The position numbers and the translations under genes are program-made. This document shows positions 1 to 11,261 of a stretch of 64,000 bases of DNA, one piece after another; positions within the stretch are counted from its first letter, which is position 1; each line of letters begins with the position of its first letter. The DNA comes from Thereva unica. Lineage: Eukaryota > Arthropoda > Insecta > Diptera > Therevidae. The notes beneath the pieces were generated by a model. It was not told where the DNA came from. It saw nothing but the letters and a program-made list of their open reading frames with translations, and ran no database searches. Location: the NCBI GenBank assembly GCA_949987705.1, contig OX465281.1, positions 166,670,516 to 166,734,515 of the forward strand, given 5' to 3'.

Positions 1-2160
1 TCAGTCGATGAACGAATATAACGTCAGCGACCTCGCGGCGCTTATGAAGGGAGCTTAAGTTGAGCAATTTAAGTCTGTTCTCATAAGGCGGAAGAGCGAG
101 TGGGTCATCCCATGGGAGGTGGCTGAGTGCAAACCGGACGAGCTTCCTTTGAACCGATTCGATTCTACTAACATGGGAGGAGTAGTAAGGAGACCATACC
201 TGGGAAGCGTAGTCAAGCAAAGGCCTAACCAAAGATACGTACAGGTGTTTAGTGACGAGGGGGTTGTTGAACTCTTTGGACCATCTTTTATAAATCCCAG
301 GACTGAATTGCCCTTGGAGGAGATATAATTGATGTGGGTGGAGAAATCCAACTTACTTTCTAACCTAACCCCAAGATCGATTACAGATTCAGTACGGGAG
401 ACTTGTTGTCAAGGAAAGTATAGTCATAAGTTATAACACCACGTTTCCTACAAAAAGTCATGATCTCGCATTTACTAATATTAAGCACAAGGTTGTTGTT
501 GGAACACCAAGAATAGAAGGTGTTTAGATCTGCTTGCAGAAGTTTGCAATCCTCTATACTCCTTATGTGGCGATACAGTTTGATGTCATCAGCGTAAATA
601 AGGATTTTACAGTGCCTTAGCAGTGTAACAATATCGTCAATTGATAAAATAAAAAGAAGAGGGCCAAGATGACTGCCTTGCGAGACTCCAGAGGACGCTT
701 CGATATTCTTCGATTTGACTCCGCGGAATAGAACCTGGTAGGTTCTATCGGCTAAGTACGACTGGAACCAATCCACAAGGGCATGCGAAAGCCTAATTTC
801 TTTAGTTTAAGAACTATAATAGAGTGGGAGAGCTTATCGAAAGCCTTACTAAAGCCTGTGTAGACACAGTCAGTTTGACAGCCAGTGACAAAGCCTCTAA
901 TTGTGTGTGAAGAGAACTCCAGTAAATTAGTAGCAGTGGAACGGGCTGCAAGAAAACCATGTTGGTTTGTTGAGATAAGCCTCTTGCAGATAGGGGCGAT
1001 AGCAGAATAAATAATAGATTCGAAGAGTTTTGGTATAGACGATAACTTCGCAATTGGCCTATAATTAGATATTTCGTTTTTACAGCCTTTCTTATAGACA
1101 GGTATTATAAAAGAGTTCTTCCATAAGGTTGGGATGCGCCCTTTATTAGGATTTTGAAATAAACATAGAAGAGGAGACAGTAGGGCCCCTGCACAGGATT
1201 TTAGAACAGCTGGAGGGACTCCATCAGGGCCGGACGAAAGTCTTGTGGAAGTTCATTTATATGCTTCGAGATATCATCCCTGGTTATAGACAGGGAAAAG
1301 TTTTGAGCCGCTTGGATTGCATTGATATGTCGAAAATTGTCTTCATCTGTTGGAATACAGGGGACGAGAAAGATTTGAGGAAGAACGATGCAAAATTGTC
1401 ACAAATTTCTGCTGAATTAGAACTAAGGGAGTTCTCGTATTTCATGGTGTAAGGGTAATTATCAACTTTTTTCTTTGTGTGGATAAATTGAAAGAATGCT
1501 CTGGAATCACCAAACACTTTACCTTCCATGTTTCTGAGGTACTCTTTATAGAGGGTTTCGGAGAGAGCATGAAATTGGGCATAGCAATTGAGAAATGCAT
1601 CGAAAACTCGCAGTGTCTTTCTTCTTCAGGTAGTTTTTCCAGAGTTTATTCTTCAGGTTTTTGGTACGTCTCAACTCGTTGTTGTACCACGGTCGGGATG
1701 ATCTGGACGATTTTAACGGCTCGATAGGTACACAGGATGCGAAAGTTTCATACAGGGACGGAGTAAAATCTGGCTACATCGACATCCAACTCATTAGGTA
1801 AGAGCAACCAATTGAAATCGACCGAAGTGAGCTTGGATGACAGTTCCTCAAGGTTGGCGTTTTTAAAGTTAAAGGTAAAAGTTGGCTCCTCTGGGATTGG
1901 CTTATTGTAAAAGACAGAACAATAGCTCAGTAGGAGAGGAGGGTGATAATTATCGACAGGTGACAAGACAATTGAGCTAGGCTCAACATTCATGTTGTTA
2001 AGGTATACATTTCCATAGTACATTATTTTGATTATCTCGTAAGGTTTAGCCAGCTTTAAGTATGTAAGCGCCCAAAAATAAGTTTTTTCGACATCATTAC
2101 AAATTTTTGGAATTCTCGGTTTTTGTCTATTATATGTAGTATGCATATATTACATATAAA
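1..2160 (-). pseudogene. Left-arm copy of Jockey/CR1-like LINE reverse transcriptase (broken)
   Basis: This is the mirror image of the LINE ORF at 3918-6173. On the minus strand the reading runs from about 2146 down to the window edge but is cut into pieces by frameshifts (pieces at 2146-1748, 1529-1284, 776-381 and 351-55). The RT core with the YADDIKLY catalytic motif lies near 600-580. The left arm lacks one base present at 3908 on the right, so its reading frame extends some 34 codons further upstream than the right-arm ORF. The remainder is 3'-truncated by the window edge. It is a non-LTR retrotransposon fragment with no independent function. Confidence 0.85.
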
Positions 2161-2289
2161 CCTTCCGGAAGAAATTCTCTAAAAGATAGTGAAAAGCGTA
2201 TCAAAATCCGTTGCGTGGTTGAGAAGATTTAACCGAAGAAACAGACAGACAGACGAAAACAGCGACTTTGTTTTATACTATATATATAT

Positions 2290-2535
2290 GTGCCCATAAT
2301 TATGAAAGTGGTCTAAGTCATATATTTCTTGTTTGAAGATATTTAATGAATTGCATTTGACACACTAAATGAATTCCATATAATGTTGAAATTACAACCA
2401 CTATCTAATGGTTCATTTTTGACAATTTCGTAAAAATTACATTGAATACATTTAGTTTAAAACTAATGTGGTATGAAATAACTGATAAACTCATTTTTTT
2501 TAAATTTTGACTTAGACCACTTTCATAATTATGGG

Positions 2536-2538
<3 letters not shown>
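2290..2538. mobile_element. 249-bp MITE with ~30-bp terminal inverted repeats (left copy)
   Basis: The left end reads GTGCCCATAATTATGAAAGT and continues GGTCTAAGTCA; the right end is its exact reverse complement, finishing at 2538. Both ends abut TA-rich sequence, consistent with a TA target as in Tc1/mariner-type MITEs. The interior is AT-rich and non-coding. The superfamily assignment is inference from the TA flank only. A mirrored copy lies at 3404-3650. Confidence 0.8.

Positions 2539-2596
<58 letters not shown>
2539..2596. repeat. (TA)n microsatellite, left arm
   Basis: An almost pure TA run of about 58 bp directly follows the MITE end. The mirror position on the right arm has a shorter run (3359-3403). 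Confidence 0.97.
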
Positions 2597-2599
<3 letters not shown>

Positions 2600-3356
2600 G
2601 GGTGTTTTTTTTAAAACTTGACACGCAATTCTTGAACAAAGGAGGGGGTGACAGAGGGAAACCTGTTATACAAAAGATGTCTGATATGGAGGGGGACATC
2701 GATTGGGTATAGTGCGCACCCCCTCTCTTCCACCCCCTGACCCGGGGGGGGGGGTAACTTTTTTTTTTAAATGGCAACCCCTATTTTTTATGCAAGATTC
2801 AGATTCCTGGGATGAAAATAAACATCTTTTATCTCAAGCATTTTTTTCTATCATTTGTTTTTACTCCGGAAACTTTGATTGAAATCGTCATTAAAGGGAG
2901 CTTTCGGTGGATTTTTTTCAAAAAATCCAATTTTTTTTTGTTACTTTGAACATCTAAGAATACAGCAAACTCTTGAAACTATTTTTGCTGTATTCTTAGA
3001 TGTTCAAAGTAACAAAAAAAAAATGGATTTTTTGAAAAAAAATCCACCGAAAGCTCCCCTTAATGACGATTTCAATCAAAGTTTCCGGAGTAAAAAACAA
3101 ATGATAGAAAAAAATGCTTGAGATAAAAGATGTTTATTTTCATCCCAGGAATCTGAATCTTGCATAAAAAATAGGGGTTTGCCATTTAAAAAAAAAAGTT
3201 ACCCCCCCCCCGGGTCAGGGGGGTGGAAGAGAGGGGGTGCGCACTATACCCAATCGATGTCCCCCTCCATATCAGACATCTTTTGTATAACAGGTTTCCC
3301 TCTGTCACCCCTCCTTTGTTCAAGAATTACGTGTTCAAGTTTTAAAAAAACACCCG

Positions 3357-3358
<2 letters not shown>
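2597..3358. repeat. Fold-back core of the palindrome (CCGGGTGTTTTTT-ended)
   Basis: Both ends carry CCGGGTGTTTTTTTT in inverted orientation, followed by about 370 bp of mirrored sequence converging on a 14-nt loop (2970-2983) framed by CAGCAAA/TTTGCTG. Its ends resemble long-TIR fold-back elements, so the centre might have been an element of that kind that seeded the larger inversion. The mirrored arms contain homopolymer-rich purine and pyrimidine runs. Short ORFs through it and the adjoining TA runs translate as IYIYIY repeats and are not genes. Confidence 0.7.

Positions 3359-3403
<45 letters not shown>
3359..3403. repeat. (TA)n microsatellite, right arm
   Basis: A TA run of about 45 bp that mirrors 2539-2596 but is shorter. 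Confidence 0.97.
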
Positions 3404-3406
<3 letters not shown>

Positions 3407-3650
3407 CCCATAATTATGAAAGTGGTCTAAGTCAAAATTTAAAAAAAATGAGTTTATCAGTTATTTCATACCACATTAGTTTAAACTAAATGTATTCAAT
3501 GTAATTTTTACGAAATTGTCAAAATGAACCATTAGATAGTGGTTGTAATTTCAACATTATATGGAATTCATTTAGTGTGTCAAATGCAATTCATTAAATA
3601 TCTTCAAACAAGAAATATATGACTTAGACCACTTTCATAATTATGGGCAC
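3404..3650. mobile_element. MITE, mirrored right-arm copy
   Basis: This is the reverse complement of 2290-2538, with the same 30-bp terminal inverted repeats. It differs by a couple of single-base indels. Confidence 0.8.
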
Positions 3651-3917
3651 ATATATATATAGTATAAAACAAAGTCGCTGTTTTCGTCTGTCTGTCTGTT
3701 TCTTCGGTTAAATCTTCTCAACCACGCAACGGATTTTGATACGCTTTTCACTATCTTTTAGAGAATTTCTTCCGGAAGGTTTATATGTAATATATGCATA
3801 CTACATATAATAGACAAAAACCGAGAATTCCAAAAATTTGTAATGATGTCGAAAAAACTTATTTTTGGGCGCTTACATACTTAAAGCTGGCTAAACCTTA
3901 CGAGATAAATCAAAATA
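3651..3917. other. Non-coding repeat remnant upstream of LINE
   Basis: AT-rich sequence containing a GTCTGTCTGTCTG tract and a phrase around 3720-3750 (CCACGCAACGGATTTTGATA) that I recognise as a common dispersed-repeat motif in insect genomes. No ORF is supported. The 5'-truncated LINE appears to begin around 3790-3800. The same block is mirrored at about 2037-2289. Confidence 0.5.
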
Positions 3918-6173
3918 ATGTACTATGGAAATGTATACCTTAACAACATGAATGTTGAGCCTAGCTCAATTGTCTTGTCACCTGTCGATAATTATCACCC
4001 TCCTCTCCTACTGAGCTATTGTTCTGTCTTTTACAATAAGCCAATCCCAGAGGAGCCAACTTTTACCTTTAACTTTAAAAACGCCAACCTTGAGGAACTG
4101 TCATCCAAGCTCACTTCGGTCGATTTCAATTGGTTGCTCTTACCTAATGAGTTGGATGTCGATGTAGCCAGATTTTACTCCGTCCTGTATGAAACTTTCG
4201 CATCCTGTGTACCTATCGAGCCGTTAAAATCGTCCAGATCATCCCGACCGTGGTACAACAACGAGTTGAGACGTACCAAAAACCTGAAGAATAAACTCTG
4301 GAAAAACTACCTGAAGAAGAAAGACACTGCGAGTTTCGATGCATTTCTCAATTGCTATGCCCAATTTCATGCTCTCTCCGAAACCCTCTATAAAGAGTAC
4401 CTCAGAAACATGGAAGGTAAAGTGTTTGGTGATTCCAGAGCATTCTTTCAATTTATCCACACAAAGAAAAAAGTTGATAATTACCCTTACACCATGAAAT
4501 ACGAGAACTCCCTTAGTTCTAATTCAGCAGAAATTTGTGACAATTTTGCATCGTTCTTCCTCAAATCTTTCTCGTCCCCTGTATTCCAACCAGATGAAGA
4601 CAATTTTCGACATATCAATGCAATCCAAGCGGCTCAAAACTTTTCCCTGTCTATAACCAGGGATGATATCTCGAAGCATATAAATGAACTTCCACAAGAC
4701 TTTTCGTCCGGCCCTGATGGAGTCCCTCCAGCTGTTCTAAAATCCTGTGCAGGGGCCCTACTGTCTCCTCTTCTATGTTTATTTCAAAAATCCCTAAATA
4801 AAGGGCGCATCCCAACCTTATGGAAGAACTCTTTTATAATACCTGTCTATAAGAAAGGCTGTAAAAACGAAATATCTAATTATAGGCCAATTGCGAAGTT
4901 ATCGTCTATACCAAAACTCTTCGAATCTATTATTTATTCTGCTATCGCCCCTATCTGCAAGAGGCTTATCTCAACAAACCAACATGGTTTTCTTGCAGCC
5001 CGTTCCACTGCTACTAATTTACTGGAGTTCTCTTCACACACAATTAGAGGCTTTGTCACTGGCTGTCAAACTGACTGTGTCTACACAGGCTTTAGTAAGG
5101 CTTTCGATAAGCTCTCCCACTCTATTATAGTTCTTAAACTAAAGAAATTAGGCTTTCCGCATGCCCTTGTGGATTGGTTCCAGTCGTACTTAGCCGATAG
5201 AACCTACCAGGTTCTATTCCGCGGAGTCAAATCGAAGAATATCGAAGCGTCCTCTGGAGTCTCGCAAGGCAGTCATCTTGGCCCTCTTCTTTTTATTTTA
5301 TCAATTGACGATATTGTTACACTGCTAAGGCACTGTAAAATCCTTATTTACGCTGATGACATCAAACTGTATCGCCACATAAGGAGTATAGAGGATTGCA
5401 AACTTCTGCAAGCAGATCTAAACACCTTCTATTCTTGGTGTTCCAACAACAACCTTGTGCTTAATATTAGTAAATGCGAGATCATGACTTTTTGTAGGAA
5501 ACGTGGTGTTATAACTTATGACTATACTTTCCTTGACAACAAGGTCTCCCGTACTGAATCTGTAATCGATCTTGGGGTTAGGTTAGAAAGTAAGTTGGAT
5601 TTCTCCACCCACATCAATTATATCTCCTCCAAGGGCAATTCAGTCCTGGGATTTATAAAAAGATGGTCCAAAGAGTTCAACAACCCCCTCGTCACTAAAC
5701 ACCTGTACGTATCTTTGGTTAGGCCTTTGCTTGACTACGCTTCCCAGGTATGGTCTCCTTACTACTCCTCCCATGTTAGTAGAATCGAATCGGTTCAAAG
5801 GAAGTTCGTCCGGTTTGCACTCAGCCACCTCCCATGGGATGACCCACTCGCTCTTCCGCCTTATGAGAACAGACTTAAATTGCTCAACTTAAGCTCCCTT
5901 CATAAGCGCCGCGAGGTCGCTGACGTTATATTCGTTCATCGACTGATGAATGACAAGGTGGACTCTGGTTTCTTAAGAAACCGCGCGTCATTTAGAGTGA
6001 ATAACTACAACCTGAGAGGTGAACCTCTTTTGCACATTAATTCCTCTAACACCAATTATGGCATGTTCGAACCCGTTAATCGCATGCTTATAAATACTAA
6101 CAACAATAGGAGTGTGTTTAGCTTGCTAACCAGTGAAGTTGTCCTTAAAAGGACCCTTCTCAATGTGGCGTGA
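3918..6173 (+). CDS. Jockey/CR1-like LINE ORF2: 5'-truncated, RT domain complete
   Basis: This is a 751-codon ORF from a non-LTR retrotransposon. The endonuclease is missing; the ORF opens with the end of the EN-RT linker (residues 1-150) and then a WYNNELRR-type linker motif. The RT domain (about 260-560) has SSGPDGVPP, a NYRPIA-type block, the strand GVSQGSHLGPLLF and the catalytic YADDIKLYRHI, with both active-site aspartates present. A C-terminal region without RNase H follows, ending in the stop at 6171-6173. A one-base insertion near 3908 relative to the left arm closes the frame upstream, so the true ORF was longer. It is dead for autonomous transposition because EN is absent. The clade (Jockey or CR1 group) is inferred from the RT motifs. 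Confidence 0.85.
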   Translation: MYYGNVYLNNMNVEPSSIVLSPVDNYHPPLLLSYCSVFYNKPIPEEPTFTFNFKNANLEELSSKLTSVDFNWLLLPNELDVDVARFYSVLYETFASCVPIEPLKSSRSSRPWYNNELRRTKNLKNKLWKNYLKKKDTASFDAFLNCYAQFHALSETLYKEYLRNMEGKVFGDSRAFFQFIHTKKKVDNYPYTMKYENSLSSNSAEICDNFASFFLKSFSSPVFQPDEDNFRHINAIQAAQNFSLSITRDDISKHINELPQDFSSGPDGVPPAVLKSCAGALLSPLLCLFQKSLNKGRIPTLWKNSFIIPVYKKGCKNEISNYRPIAKLSSIPKLFESIIYSAIAPICKRLISTNQHGFLAARSTATNLLEFSSHTIRGFVTGCQTDCVYTGFSKAFDKLSHSIIVLKLKKLGFPHALVDWFQSYLADRTYQVLFRGVKSKNIEASSGVSQGSHLGPLLFILSIDDIVTLLRHCKILIYADDIKLYRHIRSIEDCKLLQADLNTFYSWCSNNNLVLNISKCEIMTFCRKRGVITYDYTFLDNKVSRTESVIDLGVRLESKLDFSTHINYISSKGNSVLGFIKRWSKEFNNPLVTKHLYVSLVRPLLDYASQVWSPYYSSHVSRIESVQRKFVRFALSHLPWDDPLALPPYENRLKLLNLSSLHKRREVADVIFVHRLMNDKVDSGFLRNRASFRVNNYNLRGEPLLHINSSNTNYGMFEPVNRMLINTNNNRSVFSLLTSEVVLKRTLLNVA

Positions 6174-6351
6174 CTCTCTGCGGGCTCCACTCCCTTTTTA
6201 GTTTTGCATGCTCCTCTGTTTAATGTTTTTGATCTTTTATGTTTTTAATATTTTATGTTTGCATGTCTCAGCTGAGCCACGGCAGTGGTAAATATTTCTC
6301 AGCCCTGCTGGGAAGTGCGCCTTCTGTCTTAGAAGGGAAACTCTATATATG

Positions 6352-6398
<47 letters not shown>

Positions 6399-6555
6399 AT
6401 GTATATATATATATATATATGTATGTATGTGTATGTATATATAGATTTTCATGCTTAGCTGTAAAGTGCGCCTTCTGTGCTAGAAGGGTTAACTCTAGAA
6501 TTTTTAAAAAGGTCTACAGAAAAGTCTGCGATAGTATATGCCCATCTCCTAAAGA
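6174..6555 (+). repeat. LINE 3' UTR, hairpins and TATG/TA microsatellite
   Basis: Downstream of the LINE stop, a short hairpin module (AGTGCGCCTTCTGT then TAGAAGGG, stem CCTTCT/AGAAGG) occurs at about 6315-6335. It recurs at about 6467-6489, on the other side of a roughly 100-bp TA/TATG microsatellite (6343-6442). Such 3' hairpins followed by simple-sequence tails are typical of LINE 3' ends. The ORFs through here are microsatellite artefacts. Confidence 0.6.
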
Positions 6556-6662
6556 TAACCAACAGTAGGTTAGGTTAGGTTGAAATGGCTGCCCCCACCA
6601 GGGAGCCCACTTAGGCACGCCACTGGGCCCACTGTGATGCCATTCTGGTATTGGGACATAGT

Positions 6663-9600
6663 TCAGGCCCTTTCAAGCCATTTCGAGCTTTTAATAAAGC
6701 GACAGAGTCTAGAGACACCAATATTTTGCAGCTCGCTCAATCCATCAAGGAAAGGTGAGCCAAGTAGGGTCCCTCTTTTCCTTGCTAGGGCGGGACATGT
6801 ACAGAGAAGATGGGAGACAGTTTCTTCCTCTTCTTCATTACCACAACTTCTACATAAGTCGTTGTGGGGGAGTCCTAACCTTTCGGCGTGTGGGCCGAAG
6901 GGACAGTGACCAGTCAGCACCCTTACCACGTGGCTTATCTCCTTTTTGTTCAACTGAACCAGAGATTTTGAACGCTTTGCGTCTAAAGTTGGCCACATTG
7001 CATGAAGAGTGCGACAAACCGTTGCTGTGATCCATCTCAGCCCGGCTCGAGCTAAGCTGATTTTTCTCACAGCTAGTTTATAGGTGGGGCATTCCCATTC
7101 GGGTTAAGTGGGGTGTCCTTTCCACTTCGGTTCCCTGTCTAGCAAGCTCATCTGCCCTACAGTTTCCCCTAATCCCACTGCGTCCAGGAACCCAACACAG
7201 TGTTATATCAAACTGAGTGGCAGTCTCACACAGAGACCTGCGGCAGTTCAGAAGAGTCGTGGATGTTGTGACGACAGAATTAAGAGCCTTGAGGGCCGCC
7301 TGGCTATCCGATAGAATACATATATTCTTATGATATATTATTTATCTTCAACCATTCGAGAGCCTCCCAGATCGCAGTGACTTCCGCTTGGAAGACGCTG
7401 CAGTGGTCGGGTAGACGAAGAGAGGTATTTATATTTAATGACTCGGAAAAGATACCAGAGCCTACATTATTCCCAATTTTTGAGCCATCTGTGAAGATAC
7501 ATAATGACCAAGTTGAGATAACACCATCTGTCCAGTCATCTCTGGCCGGAATGATGGTATTGAAACCTTTCTCCAAGGTCCACGTAGGTGTAGTATAATC
7601 TAGGTTGTTCGCCGTGGTGGCGAATTTCCTAAGGATGGATGAATGGCCATATGAGTATGGAGTCCATCCAAGAGAAGCCTTTGTCCTGGCAGCCGTCCAG
7701 GCTGCCATTTGCTCGGCGTGTATATCCAAAGGGGTAAAATGCAATAAGACATCCAGCGCAGCTGTAGGGGTGCTTCTCATTGCACCACTGATACACAGCT
7801 CAGCTGTTCTTTGGACCCTTTCCAGTATCTTACGATACGTAATCTTCTGTAATGCAGTCCACCATACCGATATGCCATGCATAAGTATAGGTCTGATTAC
7901 GGCTGTATAAAACCAGTGGACGATGCGGGGTTTAAGGCCCCAGTTTACTCCGATCGTTCTCTAGCATAGGAAGAGAGCTGTTTTGGCCTTATTTGCTCTT
8001 TCTATAAGATTCGGTCTCCACGTTAGTTTCCTATCAAGTATGAGACCTAGAAAATTCGCATCCTCCTTTATATGCAGTGTTTCATTACAATGTCTTAAAG
8101 AAGGAAAATTGGGAAGTCTATGCTTCTTTGTAAATAGCACTACTTCAGTCTTGGCTGGGTTGACGCCTAGATCCTTTGTAGTGGCCCAATGAGAAAGAGT
8201 ATTCAATGCTTGTTGCATTATATCTCTTATTGTTGAGATGTACTTGCCGGTCACCACCAGCACAATATCATCAGCATAGGCCACCGTGGTGCACTCAGAA
8301 TCCTTTAAAGTTATCAGTACTTCACTGACTGCCATATTCCAAAGGAGCGGCGATAAGACCCCACCTTGTGGTGTGCCTCTTTTGACCCGTCTAACTTCTT
8401 CCGAAAGCCCCAGGCTAGACTTTATGTCCCATCAACATTCAGACGCTGGAGTGCCCTCGTGACCGCAGAAGGTTCAACATTGTTGAAAGCACCTTCAATA
8501 TCTAAGAAAGCAGCCAACGTAAATTCCTTGAATTCAAGGGATCTTTCGATGACCGCTACCAAAGAGTGGAGAGCAGTGTCTACTGATTTACCTTTCGTGT
8601 AGGCATGCTGCGAGGGAGAAAGCAGTTTTTTATCAATGCTTTGCTTAACATGGATCTCCACAAGTCTTTCTAGTATCTTGAGGAGAAAGGATGTGAGACA
8701 TATAGGTCTTAAGTCTTTTGGATTGTGGTAGGAGATTTTACCCGCTTTCGGAATGAAAGCTACCTTCGCTACTCTCCAGGATGTTGGAATGTAGCTTAGG
8801 CTAAGGGAGCTCCTATAGATGGCTGCGAGCCAATTCAGAATTAGGTCACTGACTTTCTGAATTTCAATGGGATAAATTCCATCTGGTCCCGGTGTTTTAT
8901 AAGGCATGAAACCTTCTATGAAGGAGTAAATCCCTGTTTATCAATCTGTCAATGGTGCCTAAATTATGTGTGCTAGCTGGGCCCTCAAAACCTGTTTCTG
9001 CAGATGCAGCAAGAGATGTTGAGCCAGGAAAGTGAGTATCGAGTAGGAGTTTCAATGTCTCCTAACTGCCTGTGGTCCATGTACCGTCTGCTTGTTGCAG
9101 CATTTCTTGGCACATTGGGCTTTTCAAGAGAACTTTTCTCATTCTTGCGGCATCCGAAAAACCTTCTATTGTCGCACAAAAGGTTTTCCAGGATTCCCTT
9201 TTTGAGTTTCGCAGTTCATATTTGAACTCCCTGAGACGACTTTTGTAGTTGTCCCAGTCCGAAGCCAAATTAGACCATTTGGCCTTATTGAAGGCCTTTC
9301 TGCTTTCAGACCTTAGTTTGAGAAGTCTGCTGTTCCACCAAGGGGGTTTGGTTTTACCCCCATATTTCCTAATGGGACAGGCTGCTTCTAATGCGTTATT
9401 CAGGAGGTTACTGAGATTTGTCACTTGATGTTCGAGATCTTCAGCATTCCAAGGGTGGGTGGGAACATCCTCAGAGAGGGATCTTTCCACTACTTGTCTG
9501 TATATGACCCAGTCTGTGTTCCGGACATTCCTGTAACCAGGGGCCTTCTTCACAGTTGAGCACATATTGATATTAAAAAGGATGACTCTGTGGTCAGAAA

Positions 9601-10228
9601 AGGAGTGTTCACTGGATACTCTCCAGTTTTCCACACGGTTGAGCAGATCTGGGGAAACAAGAGTAATATCCAAGACTTCTTGTCTTACCCTTGTGATGAA
9701 CGTGCGTTCATTTCCCCTATTGCATAGCAAGAGATTGTGTTGAAGTAATAAATCAAAAAGCAACTCACCTCTTATATTTGTATCAGAGCTGCCCCAAACG
9801 GTGTTGTGAGCATTCGCATCACATCCAACGATGAGGCTGGCCCCACGACTAGCCGCTTCTTTTGCGGCAACAAAGAGACTGGAGCTGTCCAAATTTCCCT
9901 CGTATGGTAGGTAGACAGATCCAATCCACGTAGGCCTACCGCCTTTCCTGTTGTCCAAGCAGACCAGTACATTATCAGCATTGCTAAATTTAGACAACAT
10001 AAAAGCGTTAAGGTCATTTTTAACAATTAAACAGGTCCTTGGCTTACCTCCCCCATTTCTGGGATACAGCAACCTGTATTTAGGAGTCCTGATTCCGCAT
10101 ACAAGGCCCCGGACGATCCAAGGCTCGTGTACCAGGACGACATCTATATCGGCCTTAGAAAGGCGTAAGCATAGGCTGGCGGATGCAGCCTTGCTGTGAT
10201 GGAGATTAATCTGCGCTACTCTCAACAA
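6663..10228 (-). pseudogene. LOA-like LINE ORF2 (EN-RT-RNase H-zinc knuckle), frameshifted
   Basis: ORF2 starts with ATG at 10228. The first block (10228-9062, 388 codons) is an apurinic-type endonuclease with QINLHHSKAA at the N-terminus, the VGCDANAHNTVWGSS block and SDHRVIL near residue 215, followed by the linker. The RT follows in two frames (8907-8422 with TPGPDGIYP; 8335-7961 with YADDIVLV at 8278-8267). RNase H (7882-7328) shows IFTDGSKIGNNVGSG and an E in VFQAEVTAIWEAL. The C-terminal tail (7070-6663) has a CRSCG...HLLCTC knuckle. At least four frame breaks make it inactive. EN, RT and RNase H are the activities for target-primed reverse transcription. Confidence 0.88.
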
Positions 10229-10389
10229 CGTGGTTGGGAGTAGTGGGATCAGTCTCGATCACCGTAATATCAGCCTCGTCTTCTTCCGGTGTGAGAGTAA
10301 TATCATCATCTCCCACCGAAGGAAGTTGGGCAAAGTCACCCAGTTCATCCTCCGTCCTTGACGGCGAAGGAACTGAGAAGTTAGAATCC

Positions 10390-11261
10390 TCAGAGGATAA
10401 GAAGAGAACCCAGGGTTGGTAGGTGAGTATCCTCAGGCACCTTAGGATTAGCTACTCCTGTTCCTGTGGCATCCGCAATACTAGGCACATTGAGTTCAGC
10501 TACTTGCGTACCTGTGTCACCTGCAGTGCCAGGTACGTTGGAATCAGAAACATCCGTACCTGTGTCACCTGCAGTGCCTGAGGGCTCACCATCTGGAGCC
10601 ACAGGTGGAGCAGTTGAAACCGTTCCACTCTGGGGCAAAGAATCTTTTTTGTAAAGCCTCAGGGTGATTGAAGAAAACCCATAGCTTATGACGCCTTCAG
10701 ATTTCGCCAAAGGTCCCAGCGACTCCTCGCTAATTACTAATGTAACGCTCGGTCGTCGCCTTTAGGGTCCTCCAGTTTCGTAATCCTCCGCGAAGACGTC
10801 TGTAGCTGTGGGTTACTCAACCGAATGATATCCAGAATAGCCTGAGGCTCGGCTGGTTCTGCTGGGATCCAGGAACGCGCTCTTGGCCGATTCGGGATTT
10901 CCTCCCTCCTAACAACCTTGAGTTTGGCACCTGGCCATGCTTCCACAATTCTGGATATTGCTATCCTATAGAGATCGACAGATCTCTGATCGGCACAAGC
11001 GATGAGCTTCACGCGGCCCTGAAACCATCCGCTATCGCGACAGTGAGGAGCAGTGCCAGGATGCTCCTGAAGTATTGGGAGGAAAATAGTCGCGAGCCTG
11101 ACCTCAAGTTTCCTCCATTTATCAAGCAGAATGGTGCCATCTGGATCGTTTTCGTCGACTACTTTGAAAATGCACTTTAGGGAAATCACAATCACGTACG
11201 CTGACACTGTATAAGTATTGAATGTTTGAAAACATAGATACACGAATTTATTGACATGCAA
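10390..11261 (-). pseudogene. LOA-like LINE ORF1, DUF4780-containing C-terminal part
   Basis: Minus-strand pieces 11261-10737 and 10710-10390 together resemble the C-terminal half of insect LINE ORF1 proteins with DUF4780. Landmarks are KLEVRLATIF, CRDSGWFQGRVKLIACADQR and PRARSWIPAEP, followed by a low-complexity Pro/Thr/Gly tail with an imperfect repeat (DTGTDV, DTGTQV, ATGTGV). A frame break near 10730 separates the two. The first ~30 residues of the upstream ORF probably read into the gypsy insertion rather than into LINE. ORF1 proteins of this kind bind the element RNA; that role is family knowledge, not visible here. Confidence 0.75.

Larger units (their letters stand above)
1..5950. 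repeat. Near-perfect 5.95 kb palindrome (inverted duplication)
   Basis: Bases 1 onward are the reverse complement of bases ending near 5945. The symmetry can be followed through the LINE ORF, a MITE, a TA microsatellite and a central low-complexity block to a 14-nt loop at 2970-2983. The left arm touches the window edge, so the palindrome may continue outside. The arms differ mainly by scattered single-base indels (for example near 1240, 1605, 1685 and at 2037/3908) and by microsatellite length (about 58 versus 45 bp). It may be a genuine inverted duplication or a fold-back assembly artefact; the sequence alone cannot decide. Confidence 0.93.

Noticed and set aside
2529..2777. ORFs with IYIYIYIY translations (also around 3179-3430, 6239-6452, 14180-14401)
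   Set aside because: They are translations of TA microsatellites.
6566..6580. AGGTTAGGTTAGGTT as telomeric TTAGG repeat
   Set aside because: It lies exactly at the 3' terminus of the LOA-like LINE beside its TSD, with only two to three units; it is the element's own end.
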